From: Curtobacterium sp. VKM Ac-1376 | GTDB taxonomy: Bacteria > Actinomycetota > Actinomycetes > Actinomycetales > Microbacteriaceae | Direction of reading: 5' to 3' | Assembly (NCBI RefSeq): GCF_015351025.1 | Contig: NZ_JADKRV010000012.1 | Coordinates: forward strand, 1-35,772 | DNA: 35,772 bases | In this document: positions 7,133-14,952 of the stretch, piece after piece | How the letters are laid out: each line of letters begins with the position of its first letter | Numbering within the stretch: position 1 is the stretch's first letter | Translations under genes and position numbers: made by a program | Notes under the pieces: generated by a model | The model's database searches: none | Seen by the model: the letters and a program-made list of their open reading frames with translations, nothing else | What the model was told of the DNA's origin: nothing

Positions 7133-7978
7133 TCAGGAGCGGTGGAAGTCCGGATCGACCTCGCCGGCGTCGAGCTGGTCGACGTCGAGGTCACGGTCCG
7201 GGTCCACCGGCCGCACGCGCTGCGCCCGGCGACGGCCGGTGCGAGCGGGCTGCTGGTCCGCTTCGGTGTCGTCGCCGTCGTCGCTGGTGTCGTCATCGGC
7301 GAACGCGTCGACGTCCACGCCGTCGATGTCGTCATCGTCCGACTCGTCGAGGTCGTCCTCGTCGGTGTCGAAGTCATCGTCGTCGTCCGACTCGTCGTCG
7401 TCCGACTCGTCGTCGTCGTCGTCGTCCGAGTCGTCGTCGTCGTCCGAGTCGTCGTCGTCGTCCGAGTCGTCGTAGTCGTCGTCATCGTCCGACTCGTCGT
7501 CATCGGACTCGTCGTCGAAGTCGTCGCCGTCCTCGTCGTCGGAGTCGTCGGAGTCATCGGCGCCCTCGGACGCCACCTCCGAATCGTGCTCCTGCGCCGC
7601 CCGGTACTCGGCCAGCCGCTCGGACCACGGCACCCACTCGGGCGCGACGAGCGACCCGTCGCCGGGCATCAGCTCCACCTCGAGCACGGTGGCCTCGTCA
7701 TCGCCGATCTTCGCGACGCTGACGGTCCAACGCCAGCCCGGGTACCCGGGCAGGTGGTTGGCGAACAGGACGGAGACGACGCCGTCGCCCTCGTCCACGG
7801 TGCCGACGGGTGCCCCGACGGTCGACTCGGGGGTGACCTCGAGCAACGCCTCGCGCGCCAGGTCGGTGAAGTCGATGGGCGCCGCGTCAACGGGCGCCGC
7901 GTCAGTCGACACCGCGTCGACGGACGCTGCGTCGGAACGGGCTTCGGCCCCTGCTGTCTCGGACTCGGTCATGGTCAC
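7133..7978 (-). CDS. DUF3027 protein with very long Asp/Ser acidic tail
   Basis: The first ~140 residues hold the DUF3027 domain, recognised by LPGYPGWRWTVSVAKIGDDE, LEVELMPGD and PEWVPWSERLAEYRAAQ; its function is unknown. From about residue 140 to 235 the protein is almost only Asp, Ser and Glu, encoded by GTC/GAC-type triplet repeats (about 7370-7550). A short basic, Arg-rich C-terminus (RTGRRRAQRVRPVD) follows. Such a tail suggests a disordered segment with strong negative charge. The GTG start at 7978 overlaps the stop of the cold-shock gene (GTGA), indicating translational coupling; an ATG 6 nt further in is possible. Confidence 0.8.
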   Translation of the reverse strand: MTMTESETAGAEARSDAASVDAVSTDAAPVDAAPIDFTDLAREALLEVTPESTVGAPVGTVDEGDGVVSVLFANHLPGYPGWRWTVSVAKIGDDEATVLEVELMPGDGSLVAPEWVPWSERLAEYRAAQEHDSEVASEGADDSDDSDDEDGDDFDDESDDDESDDDDDYDDSDDDDDSDDDDDSDDDDDDESDDDESDDDDDFDTDEDDLDESDDDDIDGVDVDAFADDDTSDDGDDTEADQQPARTGRRRAQRVRPVDPDRDLDVDQLDAGEVDPDFHRS

Positions 7979-8352
7979 GCCTCCAACTGGTCTGCGACGT
8001 GCCGCAGGATGGCGGCGATGCGATCGCCGTTCTTCGGGTAGCGGCCGTGGCGGAGGTCTCCGCTGATCCGGTCGAGTTCCTTCACCAGGTCCTCGACGAT
8101 CACGGCCATGTCGTCCGCGGAGCGACGGGTCATCCGGGACAGCGACGGCTGGGGCTCGAGGAGCCGGACGGACAGCGCCTGCGACCCCTTCTTCCCCTGG
8201 ACGACGCCGTACTCGAGCCGCGTTCCGGCCTTGACGGTCACGACGCCGTCGGGCAGCGAGGACGCGTGCAGGAACACCTGGTCACCGTCGTCTCCGGTGA
8301 TGAAGCCGAAGCCCTTGTCGTCGTCGTAGAACTTGACCTTGCCGGTGGGCAT
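7975..8352 (-). CDS. Cold-shock domain protein with C-terminal extension
   Basis: 125 residues. The first ~65 form a cold-shock domain: TGKVKFYDDDKGFGFITGDD contains the RNP1-like KGFGFI, and QVFLHAS is RNP2-like, so it should bind single-stranded RNA or DNA. The remaining ~60 residues (from PQPSLSRMTRRSADD to the end) form an alpha-helical extension absent from ordinary CspA. The ATG at 8352 has GAGGAG upstream. The stop codon overlaps the DUF3027 start by 4 nt, so the two proteins are probably made together. It is divergent from the small membrane protein gene. Confidence 0.85.
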   Translation of the reverse strand: MPTGKVKFYDDDKGFGFITGDDGDQVFLHASSLPDGVVTVKAGTRLEYGVVQGKKGSQALSVRLLEPQPSLSRMTRRSADDMAVIVEDLVKELDRISGDLRHGRYPKNGDRIAAILRHVADQLEA

Positions 8353-8395
8353 GCGTGGACTCCTCGAGGTCGTGGTACGGCCGTGGTGCGTCGGA

Positions 8396-8401
8396 TATCC
8401 T
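8396..8401 (+). promoter_or_regulatory. Putative -10 element (TATCCT) of the small membrane protein gene
   Basis: TATCCT ends 6 nt before the ATG at 8408, with no Shine-Dalgarno sequence: a leaderless arrangement. It overlaps GGATATCC, a small palindrome in the divergent promoter region shared with the cold-shock gene. Confidence 0.5.
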
Positions 8402-8407
8402 GGGTCG

Positions 8408-8707
8408 ATGGCCAATCCGACCCCATCCACCGGGAACCCGCAGGATTCCGCAGAACCCCCGGTGACGATCAATCGTACCGAACGCGCTCTGGCGTTCATG
8501 GTCGGTGGGATCTTCATCGCCGCGTTCCTCTGCATGGCGGCGATGATCGTCATGTGGCTCACCGCCCCGAGCGCCCAGGGCTCGATGCCCTGGCCGGTCA
8601 TCATGGCGATCCCCCTCGTCGGGTTCCCGATCGGCATGGTGCTGGTCTTCACGCTCCTCGGCATCACGTGGACGCGCCGTGCACGAGCGAACCGGACGGC
8701 GCGCTGA
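8408..8707 (+). CDS. Small membrane protein, two predicted transmembrane segments
   Basis: 99 residues. A polar, proline-rich N-terminus precedes two hydrophobic segments (about residues 27-50, FMVGGIFIAAFLCMAAMIVM, and 62-87, around VIMAIPLVGFPIGMVLVF), and a basic C-terminus (TWTRRARANRTAR) is probably cytoplasmic. I do not recognise a domain; similar small proteins occur at this locus in related actinobacteria. The helicase-domain gene follows after 28 nt, so they may form one transcript. Confidence 0.75.
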   Translation: MANPTPSTGNPQDSAEPPVTINRTERALAFMVGGIFIAAFLCMAAMIVMWLTAPSAQGSMPWPVIMAIPLVGFPIGMVLVFTLLGITWTRRARANRTAR

Positions 8708-8735
8708 CGTCCGCCCCGGACGCTGGCACCGGACG

Positions 8736-10499
8736 ATGACGACCACCGCCGACCTCGCCGCCCGACTCCGGGCGATGCCGGATGATGCGCTCACGCGCCT
8801 CGTCGCGGCGAGGCGACTCCCCACCGCTGCGCTCGCCGAGACCGGCCCGCAGCGCATCACCGACTTCTTCGACCTCGCAGAGGCCCTCCGCACCGACGAC
8901 GCGGTGGACGCCGCCGTCGAGCACCTGCCCCGCGCCACGATCCTCGCCCTGCGGGACGGCGGTGCAGTCGACGCGCTCGGCCCCGCGGTCGAGCTCGGTC
9001 TCGCCGACGAGGACGGCGCCGTCGACGACGCGGTCGCCGCACGCGTGGCCGCCCACCCCGACCTCGCCACCCTCGACCTCTCGGGAGGCCCGGAGCAGGT
9101 CCGCCCCGCTGCTCCCGCCGACGACGCGGCTGCTCAGGACCGCGCGCGCACCACCGGCGCGGAGCAGGCCTTCGCCACCATGACCGTGCTCGCCGAACTG
9201 CTTCGTGCCGTCGACGCCGGCGCGGTCCGCGAACTCGTGAAGGGCGGGATCGGCTCCCCGCTGGCCCGCACCCTCGCCGAGCGCATCGGTACGGACGCCG
9301 ACCTCGTGTCCGGCCGCCTGGCGCTGCTCGACGGGATCGGGTTCGCCGACCCGGACACCGGCCGGTGGACCGTGACGGACGCCGGGCACACGTGGCTCGT
9401 CGCGAGCTGGCCGGACCGCTGGGTCTCGCTGGTCGCGGCGTGGTCGCACACGCTCCCCTCCGCCGCACACGAGGTCCTCGCCCTGGCCGACGGCGACCTG
9501 CGGGACCTCGTGTCCCTCGGCCGGTGGGCCTACCCGGCGGGATCCCGCTGGCTCGACGCCGTGCTGCTCGACGTCGCCGGAACCGCGGCCTCGCTCGGCC
9601 TGACGGTCGACGGCATCGTCACGAGCACCGGCCGGGCGCTCCTCGACGGGGACGCCGGCCCCGCCGCCGACGACCTGCCCGGCACCGTGGACCGGGTCTA
9701 CCTGCAGCACGACCTGACCGTGATCGCCCCCGGGCCGCTCGCACCGGTCGACGACGACGCCCTGCGCACGGTCGCCGTGCTCGAGGCGCCGGGGCTCGCG
9801 GCCCGCTACCGCATCTCGGAGGACACCCTGCGGGCAGCGTTCCGGACCGGGCTCTCGCGCGACGACCTGCTGGCCCTGCTCGGACGGCTGTCGGCCACCG
9901 GGATCCCCCAGCCGCTGGCGTACCTCGTCGACCAGGTCGCCGGGCGCGACGGCAGCATCGTCGTCGACCGGGGTGCTGGCGGCGTCGGGTCCGAGGTCCG
10001 GGGCACCCCGGACCAGCTCGACCTGATCGGAGTGGACGCCGAACTGCGGCAGCTGTCGTGGGACCGCCCCGACCTGACCACGCTCATCACTCGCTACCCG
10101 CCGCACGTCGTGCACACCGCGCTCGAGGACCAGCGCTACGCGGCCGTCCTGACGACCGCAGCCCGCCCCGAGGCGCACCACGCGCCTCCCGGCAGGCGAA
10201 GCCACACCGGACGCTCACCGGAGCAGGCGGCGCACGCACTCGTGGAGCGGCTCCGCCTGACGACGCAGCGCGGCGATGCGGAGCCGGAGCAGGAGTGGCT
10301 CGGTCGGCAGATCGACCTCGCCGTCCGCGGACGCACCCCGATCCGGGTGACCGTGCGGATGCCGGACGGCTCCGAGCGACCGTTCTCGATCGTCCCGACG
10401 TCGGTCGCCGCCGGGCGCGTCCGCGGGCGCGACACCAGCGTGGACGTCGAACGCACCCTGCCGCTGTCGCTCGTCGTGTCGGTCGAGAGCGACGCCTGA
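8736..10499 (+). CDS. Helicase-associated protein with XPB/Ssl2-like N-terminal domain
   Basis: About 587 residues. No Walker motifs are visible, so it is not itself an ATPase. A conserved block around residues 310-410 (GTVDRVYLQHDLTVIAPGPL through LRAAFRTGLSRDDLLALLGRLS) matches the helicase C-terminal-type domain (Helicase_C_3) common to actinobacterial partners of XPB helicases. The C-terminal part holds an Arg-rich WYL-like tail. The gene directly precedes the XPB-type helicase gene (48-nt gap), supporting a joint role in DNA repair. The start at 8736 follows the small membrane protein gene; no strong ribosome binding site is seen. Confidence 0.75.
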   Translation: MTTTADLAARLRAMPDDALTRLVAARRLPTAALAETGPQRITDFFDLAEALRTDDAVDAAVEHLPRATILALRDGGAVDALGPAVELGLADEDGAVDDAVAARVAAHPDLATLDLSGGPEQVRPAAPADDAAAQDRARTTGAEQAFATMTVLAELLRAVDAGAVRELVKGGIGSPLARTLAERIGTDADLVSGRLALLDGIGFADPDTGRWTVTDAGHTWLVASWPDRWVSLVAAWSHTLPSAAHEVLALADGDLRDLVSLGRWAYPAGSRWLDAVLLDVAGTAASLGLTVDGIVTSTGRALLDGDAGPAADDLPGTVDRVYLQHDLTVIAPGPLAPVDDDALRTVAVLEAPGLAARYRISEDTLRAAFRTGLSRDDLLALLGRLSATGIPQPLAYLVDQVAGRDGSIVVDRGAGGVGSEVRGTPDQLDLIGVDAELRQLSWDRPDLTTLITRYPPHVVHTALEDQRYAAVLTTAARPEAHHAPPGRRSHTGRSPEQAAHALVERLRLTTQRGDAEPEQEWLGRQIDLAVRGRTPIRVTVRMPDGSERPFSIVPTSVAAGRVRGRDTSVDVERTLPLSLVVSVESDA

Positions 10500-10533
10500 G
10501 CGGCAGGGTCACCCGAACGCAGGAACTGACGGC

Positions 10534-10539
10534 TAGGCT
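10534..10539 (+). promoter_or_regulatory. Putative -10 element (TAGGCT) of the XPB-type helicase gene
   Basis: TAGGCT ends 8 nt before the ATG at 10548, in the 48-nt gap after the helicase-associated gene. It may give an extra, leaderless transcript. The GGCAGG between them could instead be a Shine-Dalgarno sequence. Confidence 0.3.
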
Positions 10540-10547
10540 GGCAGGTC

Positions 10548-12245
10548 ATGAACGGACCGCTGATCGTGCAGAGCGACCGCACCGTGCTCCTCGAGGTCGC
10601 ACACCCCGACGCCGAGGACGCACGCCACGAGCTCGCGGCCTTCGCCGAGCTCGAACGCGCTCCCGAGCACGTGCACACCTACCGGATCACCCGCCTCGGC
10701 CTGTGGAACGCGCGCGCCGCCGGGCACGACGCCGAGGCGATGATCGACACCCTCGAACGCTTCGCGAAGTTCCCCGTGCCGCAGAGCGTCACGGTCGACA
10801 TCCGCGACACCGTCTCGCGCTACGGGCGACTCGTGATCCGTCGCGAGGAACGCCCGGACGCCCCCGTCATCGCGAACTCCCCGGCCGAGGAGCTCGAGCG
10901 GTTGCCGCTCCTGCTGCTCACCGCCGAGGACCCGTCGGTGCTGGCAGAGGTCATCCGGTCGAAGCGCATCAAGCCGCTGCTCGGGGACATGCGAACCCCG
11001 TCCGAGGTCGAGCTGCAGCCGTGGGCGCGCGGGCAGATCAAGCAGGAGCTCGTGAAGCTCGGCTGGCCGGCGGAGGACCTGGCGGGCTACACCCCGGGGC
11101 AGCCGCACCCGATCGACCTCGACACCACGGAGTGGCACATGCGGCCGTACCAGGAGCAGGCGGTCGACACGTTCTTCGCCCAGGGCTCCGGCGTCGTCGT
11201 ACTGCCCTGTGGCGCCGGCAAGACCCTGGTCGGTGCCGGGGCGATGGCGACCGTCAAGGCGACCACGCTCATCCTGGTGACGAACACCGTCTCGGCGCGG
11301 CAGTGGCGCACCGAGCTGCTCAAGCGTACGACGCTCACCGCTGAGGACATCGGCGAGTACTCCGGGAGCGTCAAGGAGATCCGTCCGGTCACGATCGCCA
11401 CGTACCAGATCCTCACCGCCCGCCGGAAGGGCGAGTACACGCACCTGTCGCTGCTCGACGCCCTCGACTGGGGGCTCATCGTCTACGACGAGGTCCACCT
11501 GCTGCCGGCGCCCGTGTTCAAGCTGACCGCGGACCTGCAGGCCCGTCGGCGCCTGGGGCTCACGGCGACGCTCGTGCGCGAGGACGGACGCGAGGGCGAC
11601 GTCTTCTCGCTCATCGGACCGAAGCGGTACGACGCCCCGTGGAAGGAGATCGAGGCGCAGGGCTACATCTCGCCGGCCTCCTGCTACGAGGTCCGCATCG
11701 ACCTCCCGCACCAGGACCGCCTGGAGTACGCCGCGTCGAGCGACGACGAGCGCTACCGGCTGGCGGCGACCTCGCCCGCGAAGACCCCGGTCGTGCGGGA
11801 GCTCATCGAGAAGCACCGCGGTGAGCAGATCCTGGTCATCGGCCAGTACATCGACCAACTCGACGAGCTGGCCGCGTCGCTCGACGCCGCCGAGATCACC
11901 GGTGCGACCCCGGTCGACGAGCGCGAACGGCTGTACGACGCGTTCCGGTCCGGCGAGGTCGACGTGCTCGTGGTCTCGAAGGTCGCGAACTTCTCGATCG
12001 ACCTGCCCGACGCAACCGTCGCGATCCAGGTCTCCGGGTCGTTCGGCTCACGGCAGGAAGAGGCGCAGCGACTCGGCCGACTGCTCCGCCCGAACAAGGA
12101 CGGTCTGCCCGCGTCGTTCTACACGCTCGTCGCACGGGACACCGTCGACCAGGACTTCGCGCAGAACCGGCAGCGGTTCCTCGCCGAGCAGGGGTACTCC
12201 TACACGATCCTGGACGCCGACCAGGTCCAGACTCCCGTGGGTTGA
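10548..12245 (+). CDS. XPB/Ssl2-type DNA repair helicase (superfamily 2)
   Basis: 565 residues. The N-terminal damage-recognition-like region is followed by the helicase core with Walker A PCGAGKT (220-226), motif Ia-like VTNTVSARQWRTEL, the DEVH box (314-317), motif III LGLTATLVREDG, and in the second RecA domain the motif VI block QEEAQRLGRLLRP. Bacterial XPB homologues unwind DNA 3' to 5' with ATP; their partner is often the nuclease Bax1, which is not seen here. Here the neighbour is a helicase-associated protein without ATPase motifs. Length and motifs are complete. Confidence 0.93.
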   Translation: MNGPLIVQSDRTVLLEVAHPDAEDARHELAAFAELERAPEHVHTYRITRLGLWNARAAGHDAEAMIDTLERFAKFPVPQSVTVDIRDTVSRYGRLVIRREERPDAPVIANSPAEELERLPLLLLTAEDPSVLAEVIRSKRIKPLLGDMRTPSEVELQPWARGQIKQELVKLGWPAEDLAGYTPGQPHPIDLDTTEWHMRPYQEQAVDTFFAQGSGVVVLPCGAGKTLVGAGAMATVKATTLILVTNTVSARQWRTELLKRTTLTAEDIGEYSGSVKEIRPVTIATYQILTARRKGEYTHLSLLDALDWGLIVYDEVHLLPAPVFKLTADLQARRRLGLTATLVREDGREGDVFSLIGPKRYDAPWKEIEAQGYISPASCYEVRIDLPHQDRLEYAASSDDERYRLAATSPAKTPVVRELIEKHRGEQILVIGQYIDQLDELAASLDAAEITGATPVDERERLYDAFRSGEVDVLVVSKVANFSIDLPDATVAIQVSGSFGSRQEEAQRLGRLLRPNKDGLPASFYTLVARDTVDQDFAQNRQRFLAEQGYSYTILDADQVQTPVG

Positions 12246-12296
12246 CGCACGCACCGCTCCCAGGAAACCCCGAGGGAACGATCAGAAGATAGGACC

Positions 12297-12992
12297 ATGA
12301 GCGATGGCCCCAAGATCCTGATCGTCGACGACGAGCCGAACATCCGCGACCTCCTGACGACCTCGTTGCGCTTCGCCGGCTTCGCCGTGCGTGCGGTGGG
12401 CAACGGAGCGCAGGCGATCTCCGCCGTGCTGGAAGAGGAGCCGGACCTCATCATCCTCGACGTCATGCTCCCCGACATGAACGGCTTCGGCGTCACCAAG
12501 CGCCTGCGGTCGTCGGGCTACACATCGCCGATCCTGTTCCTCACCGCGAAGGACGACACCGAGGACAAGATCACCGGCCTCACCGTCGGTGGTGACGACT
12601 ACGTGACGAAGCCCTTCTCGCTCGACGAGATCGTCGCCCGCATCAAGGCCATCCTCCGTCGCACCATGAACGACGAAGAGGACGCGATCATCCGCGCCGG
12701 CGAGCTGACCATGGACCAGGACACGCACGAGGTCACGATCGGCGACGCGCAGATCGAGCTCTCCCCCACCGAGTTCAAGCTGCTCCGCTACCTCATGCTC
12801 AACCCCAACCGCGTGCTGTCGAAGGCGCAGATCCTCGACCACGTGTGGGAGTACGACTTCAACGGCGACGCTGGCATCGTCGAGTCCTACATCTCGTACC
12901 TGCGCCGCAAGCTCGACCAGTACTCGGCCGAGCCGATCATCCAGACCAAGCGCGGCTTCGGCTACATGCTGAAGGCGTCCAAGGCCTCGTAG
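12297..12992 (+). CDS. PhoP-like OmpR-family response regulator
   Basis: 231 residues. The receiver domain has the acidic pair in VDDEPNI, the phosphoacceptor Asp55 in LIILDVMLPD and the LTAKDD threonine/lysine region. The C-terminal winged helix contains LSPTEFKLLRYL, LSKAQILDHVW and the recognition segment VESYISYLRRKLD. The sequence follows the Mycobacterium PhoP/TcrX pattern (GLTVGGDDYVTKPFSLDEIVARI) more than MtrA. The histidine kinase gene follows 81 nt downstream on the same strand and is its likely partner. The signal is unknown. Confidence 0.92.
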   Translation: MSDGPKILIVDDEPNIRDLLTTSLRFAGFAVRAVGNGAQAISAVLEEEPDLIILDVMLPDMNGFGVTKRLRSSGYTSPILFLTAKDDTEDKITGLTVGGDDYVTKPFSLDEIVARIKAILRRTMNDEEDAIIRAGELTMDQDTHEVTIGDAQIELSPTEFKLLRYLMLNPNRVLSKAQILDHVWEYDFNGDAGIVESYISYLRRKLDQYSAEPIIQTKRGFGYMLKASKAS

Positions 12993-13058
12993 GGTCTCGC
13001 GGTCCCGTCAGGGGCCGACTTCACGGCGGTCGTCCGGTTTCACCGGGCGGCCGCTGTC

Positions 13059-13064
13059 TATCGT
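13059..13064 (+). promoter_or_regulatory. Putative -10 element (TATCGT) before the histidine kinase gene
   Basis: TATCGT fits TANNNT and ends 9 nt before the ATG at 13074, with GGGG between them that could serve as a weak ribosome binding site. It would allow separate expression of the kinase. Confidence 0.3.
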
Positions 13065-13073
13065 TGGGGCAGC

Positions 13074-14768
13074 ATGCACACGCGAATGAACCACTGGTGG
13101 GACGGGATCTCCCTGCGCACCAAGATCACCGGGATCACGGTGCTCCTCGTCGCGCTCGGACTGCTCGTCGCGGGGCTCGGCACGATGACGGTGCTGTCCA
13201 CCTACCTGATGCAGCAGCTCGACAACACGGTCAAGCAGACGACCGAGCAGCTCGAGGGCCAGAACATCAGCGACGGCGAGCAGTACTGCAAGCTCTCGGT
13301 CGTGCTGTCGCAGAGCGCCTACGTCGCCGCGTACGACGCCGACGGTGACCAGATCTGCGAGACGAGGGCAGCCAGCCGACCGGACGTCCGCCAGGCGATC
13401 CTGGTCGACGCCGCGCAGACGAACGAGCGCATCTCGCTCTACGACAGCGAACACAACCACGAGTGGCGCGCACAGATCATCCCGGCGTCGCTGCAGGACC
13501 AGTCCGACGGCACCACCGAGACCGGCTACGTGCTGATCGCCGTCTCGAGCGCCGGCACCGACGAGACCATCGGGAAGTTCACCGCGATCTTCCTGGGGTT
13601 CGGAGCCTCGGTCATCCTGCTCGGGGCCATGCTCACCCGACTGCTCGTCACGGCGACCTTCGACCCGCTGCGCGACGTCGAGGACACCGCCGCACGGTTC
13701 GCCGCCGGTGACTTCAACCAGCGCCTCGAGGCCGACACCCCGAACACCGAGGTCGGCCGCCTCAACCGCTCCCTGAACGTCATGCTCGAGCGCATCGACT
13801 CGGCGTTCGAGGACCGGCAGCGCACCATCGACCAGATGCGCCGGTTCGTCGGGGACGCCTCGCACGAGCTCCGGACGCCACTGGTGTCCCTGCGCGGGTA
13901 CGCCGAGCTGTACCGGATGGGCGCGCTGCGCAAGGAGGAGGACGTCGCCCAGGCGATGGAGCGCATCGAGAAGGAAGCGCAGCGGATGGGCCTGCTCGTG
14001 CAGGACCTGCTGCAGCTCGCCCGGATCGACGAGTCGAAGCCCCTCGAGCTCGGACCGGTCGACCTCGTCGCCATCGCCCGCGACTCGGCGCTCGACACGA
14101 TGGCTTCCAACCCCGACCGCGAGATCCAGGTGCTCGTCGAGGACGCCCTGACCGGTGAGAGCGTGCCCCAGGCCGTGCGTCCGTCGTCGGCGTCGGCGAT
14201 CTCCTCCGCCGACACGGGCGAGGTCGCACCGGCGTCACCCGCCTCGGCGAACACCACAGGACCCATCGCCTTCTCGCGGCAGACCATCGCCCGGCTCCGG
14301 GCCCGGCGCACCCGCGCCATGAACATCGACGCCGGCGCCGCGCCGACCGACAAGACGACCCCGCTTCCCACGGTCGTGATGCCGAAGCGTCCGCCGATCG
14401 TCCTGGCCGAAGAGAACAAGATCCGGCAGATCGTGACGAACCTGATGGGCAACGCCATGCGGTTCACGGAGCACGATGACCCGATCGAGATCGGCATCGG
14501 CGTGGACGACGATCGCGGGATGGCCCACATCGACGTCATCGACCACGGTGAGGGCATCCCGGCCCAGCTGCGCGACAAGATCTTCCAGCGATTCTGGCGC
14601 GCGGACACCTCGCGCGCCCGCGACACCGGCGGCTCGGGCCTCGGACTCGCCATCGTGTCCGGCATCGTCGCTGCGCACAACGGCTCGGTCGAAGTCCTGG
14701 ACACCGAGGGCGGCGGCGCCACCTTCCGCGTCTGGCTCCCCCTGCTCCCCCGCGACTACGCCGCCTGA
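13074..14768 (+). CDS. Membrane sensor histidine kinase (PhoR-like) with long linker in the ATPase region
   Basis: 564 residues. TM1 is about 19-42 and TM2 about 168-190, enclosing a ~125-residue extracytoplasmic sensor with two cysteines (72 and 95). A HAMP domain follows, then the DHp helix with phosphoacceptor His264 (GDASHELRTPL), and an HATPase with N-box NKIRQIVTNLMGNAMRFT, G1 VIDHGEGIP and G2 GGSGLGLAIVSG. Between about 353 and 443 lies a low-complexity Ala/Ser/Thr/Pro and Arg-rich segment that normal kinases of this family lack or have much shorter. All catalytic boxes are intact, so it should be active. Confidence 0.93.
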   Translation: MHTRMNHWWDGISLRTKITGITVLLVALGLLVAGLGTMTVLSTYLMQQLDNTVKQTTEQLEGQNISDGEQYCKLSVVLSQSAYVAAYDADGDQICETRAASRPDVRQAILVDAAQTNERISLYDSEHNHEWRAQIIPASLQDQSDGTTETGYVLIAVSSAGTDETIGKFTAIFLGFGASVILLGAMLTRLLVTATFDPLRDVEDTAARFAAGDFNQRLEADTPNTEVGRLNRSLNVMLERIDSAFEDRQRTIDQMRRFVGDASHELRTPLVSLRGYAELYRMGALRKEEDVAQAMERIEKEAQRMGLLVQDLLQLARIDESKPLELGPVDLVAIARDSALDTMASNPDREIQVLVEDALTGESVPQAVRPSSASAISSADTGEVAPASPASANTTGPIAFSRQTIARLRARRTRAMNIDAGAAPTDKTTPLPTVVMPKRPPIVLAEENKIRQIVTNLMGNAMRFTEHDDPIEIGIGVDDDRGMAHIDVIDHGEGIPAQLRDKIFQRFWRADTSRARDTGGSGLGLAIVSGIVAAHNGSVEVLDTEGGGATFRVWLPLLPRDYAA

Positions 14769-14952
14769 CGCGCCGCGGCCGCCCGCCGCTGCCGCCCGCC
14801 GCGGCCGCACAGCCGGGTCGAGGTCGCGAAAACTGCCGCCCAACTCCCGCTCCCGCGGCGCAACGTGCGACCTCGGCGGCGAAGGCACGGCGTGTTGTGC
14901 GACCGTAGCGTGCGCCCATCCACCCCTCCGGTGGAGCGCACACCGGCCGACG
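14769..14952. repeat. GC-rich intergenic block with direct and inverted repeats
   Basis: This lies between the convergent histidine kinase and DUF559 genes. It has two copies of CGCCGCGGCCGC about 26 nt apart (each partly palindromic), an inverted repeat GAGGTCGC...GCGACCTC around 40 nt, and GCGACCTCGGCGGC echoing the earlier GGTCGC...GCCGCC order. A convergent terminator (14910-14941) closes it. No ORF has coding character. It may be a dispersed repeat of this genus, which cannot be tested from one window. Confidence 0.45.
14910..14941. terminator. Hairpin between convergent histidine kinase and DUF559 genes
   Basis: GTGCGC and GCGCAC close a stem that includes CCACC/GGTGG, with a short loop. 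It lies 12 nt past the stop codon of the minus-strand DUF559 gene. Confidence 0.55.

Noticed and set aside
7370..7550. Triplet-rich stretch as a CRISPR or tandem-repeat locus
   Set aside because: No spacers and no constant repeat unit; it is coding repeat in the DUF3027 gene.
7081..8041. Long plus-strand frame rich in Val/Arg (VVVVRVVVVVR...) opposite the acidic tail
   Set aside because: It is the complement of Asp/Ser triplet repeats in the minus-strand DUF3027 gene; no ribosome binding site, and composition follows from the repeats.
12297..14768. Two-component system as MtrA/MtrB
   Set aside because: The receiver and effector domains follow the PhoP pattern, and no lpqB-like gene follows the kinase.
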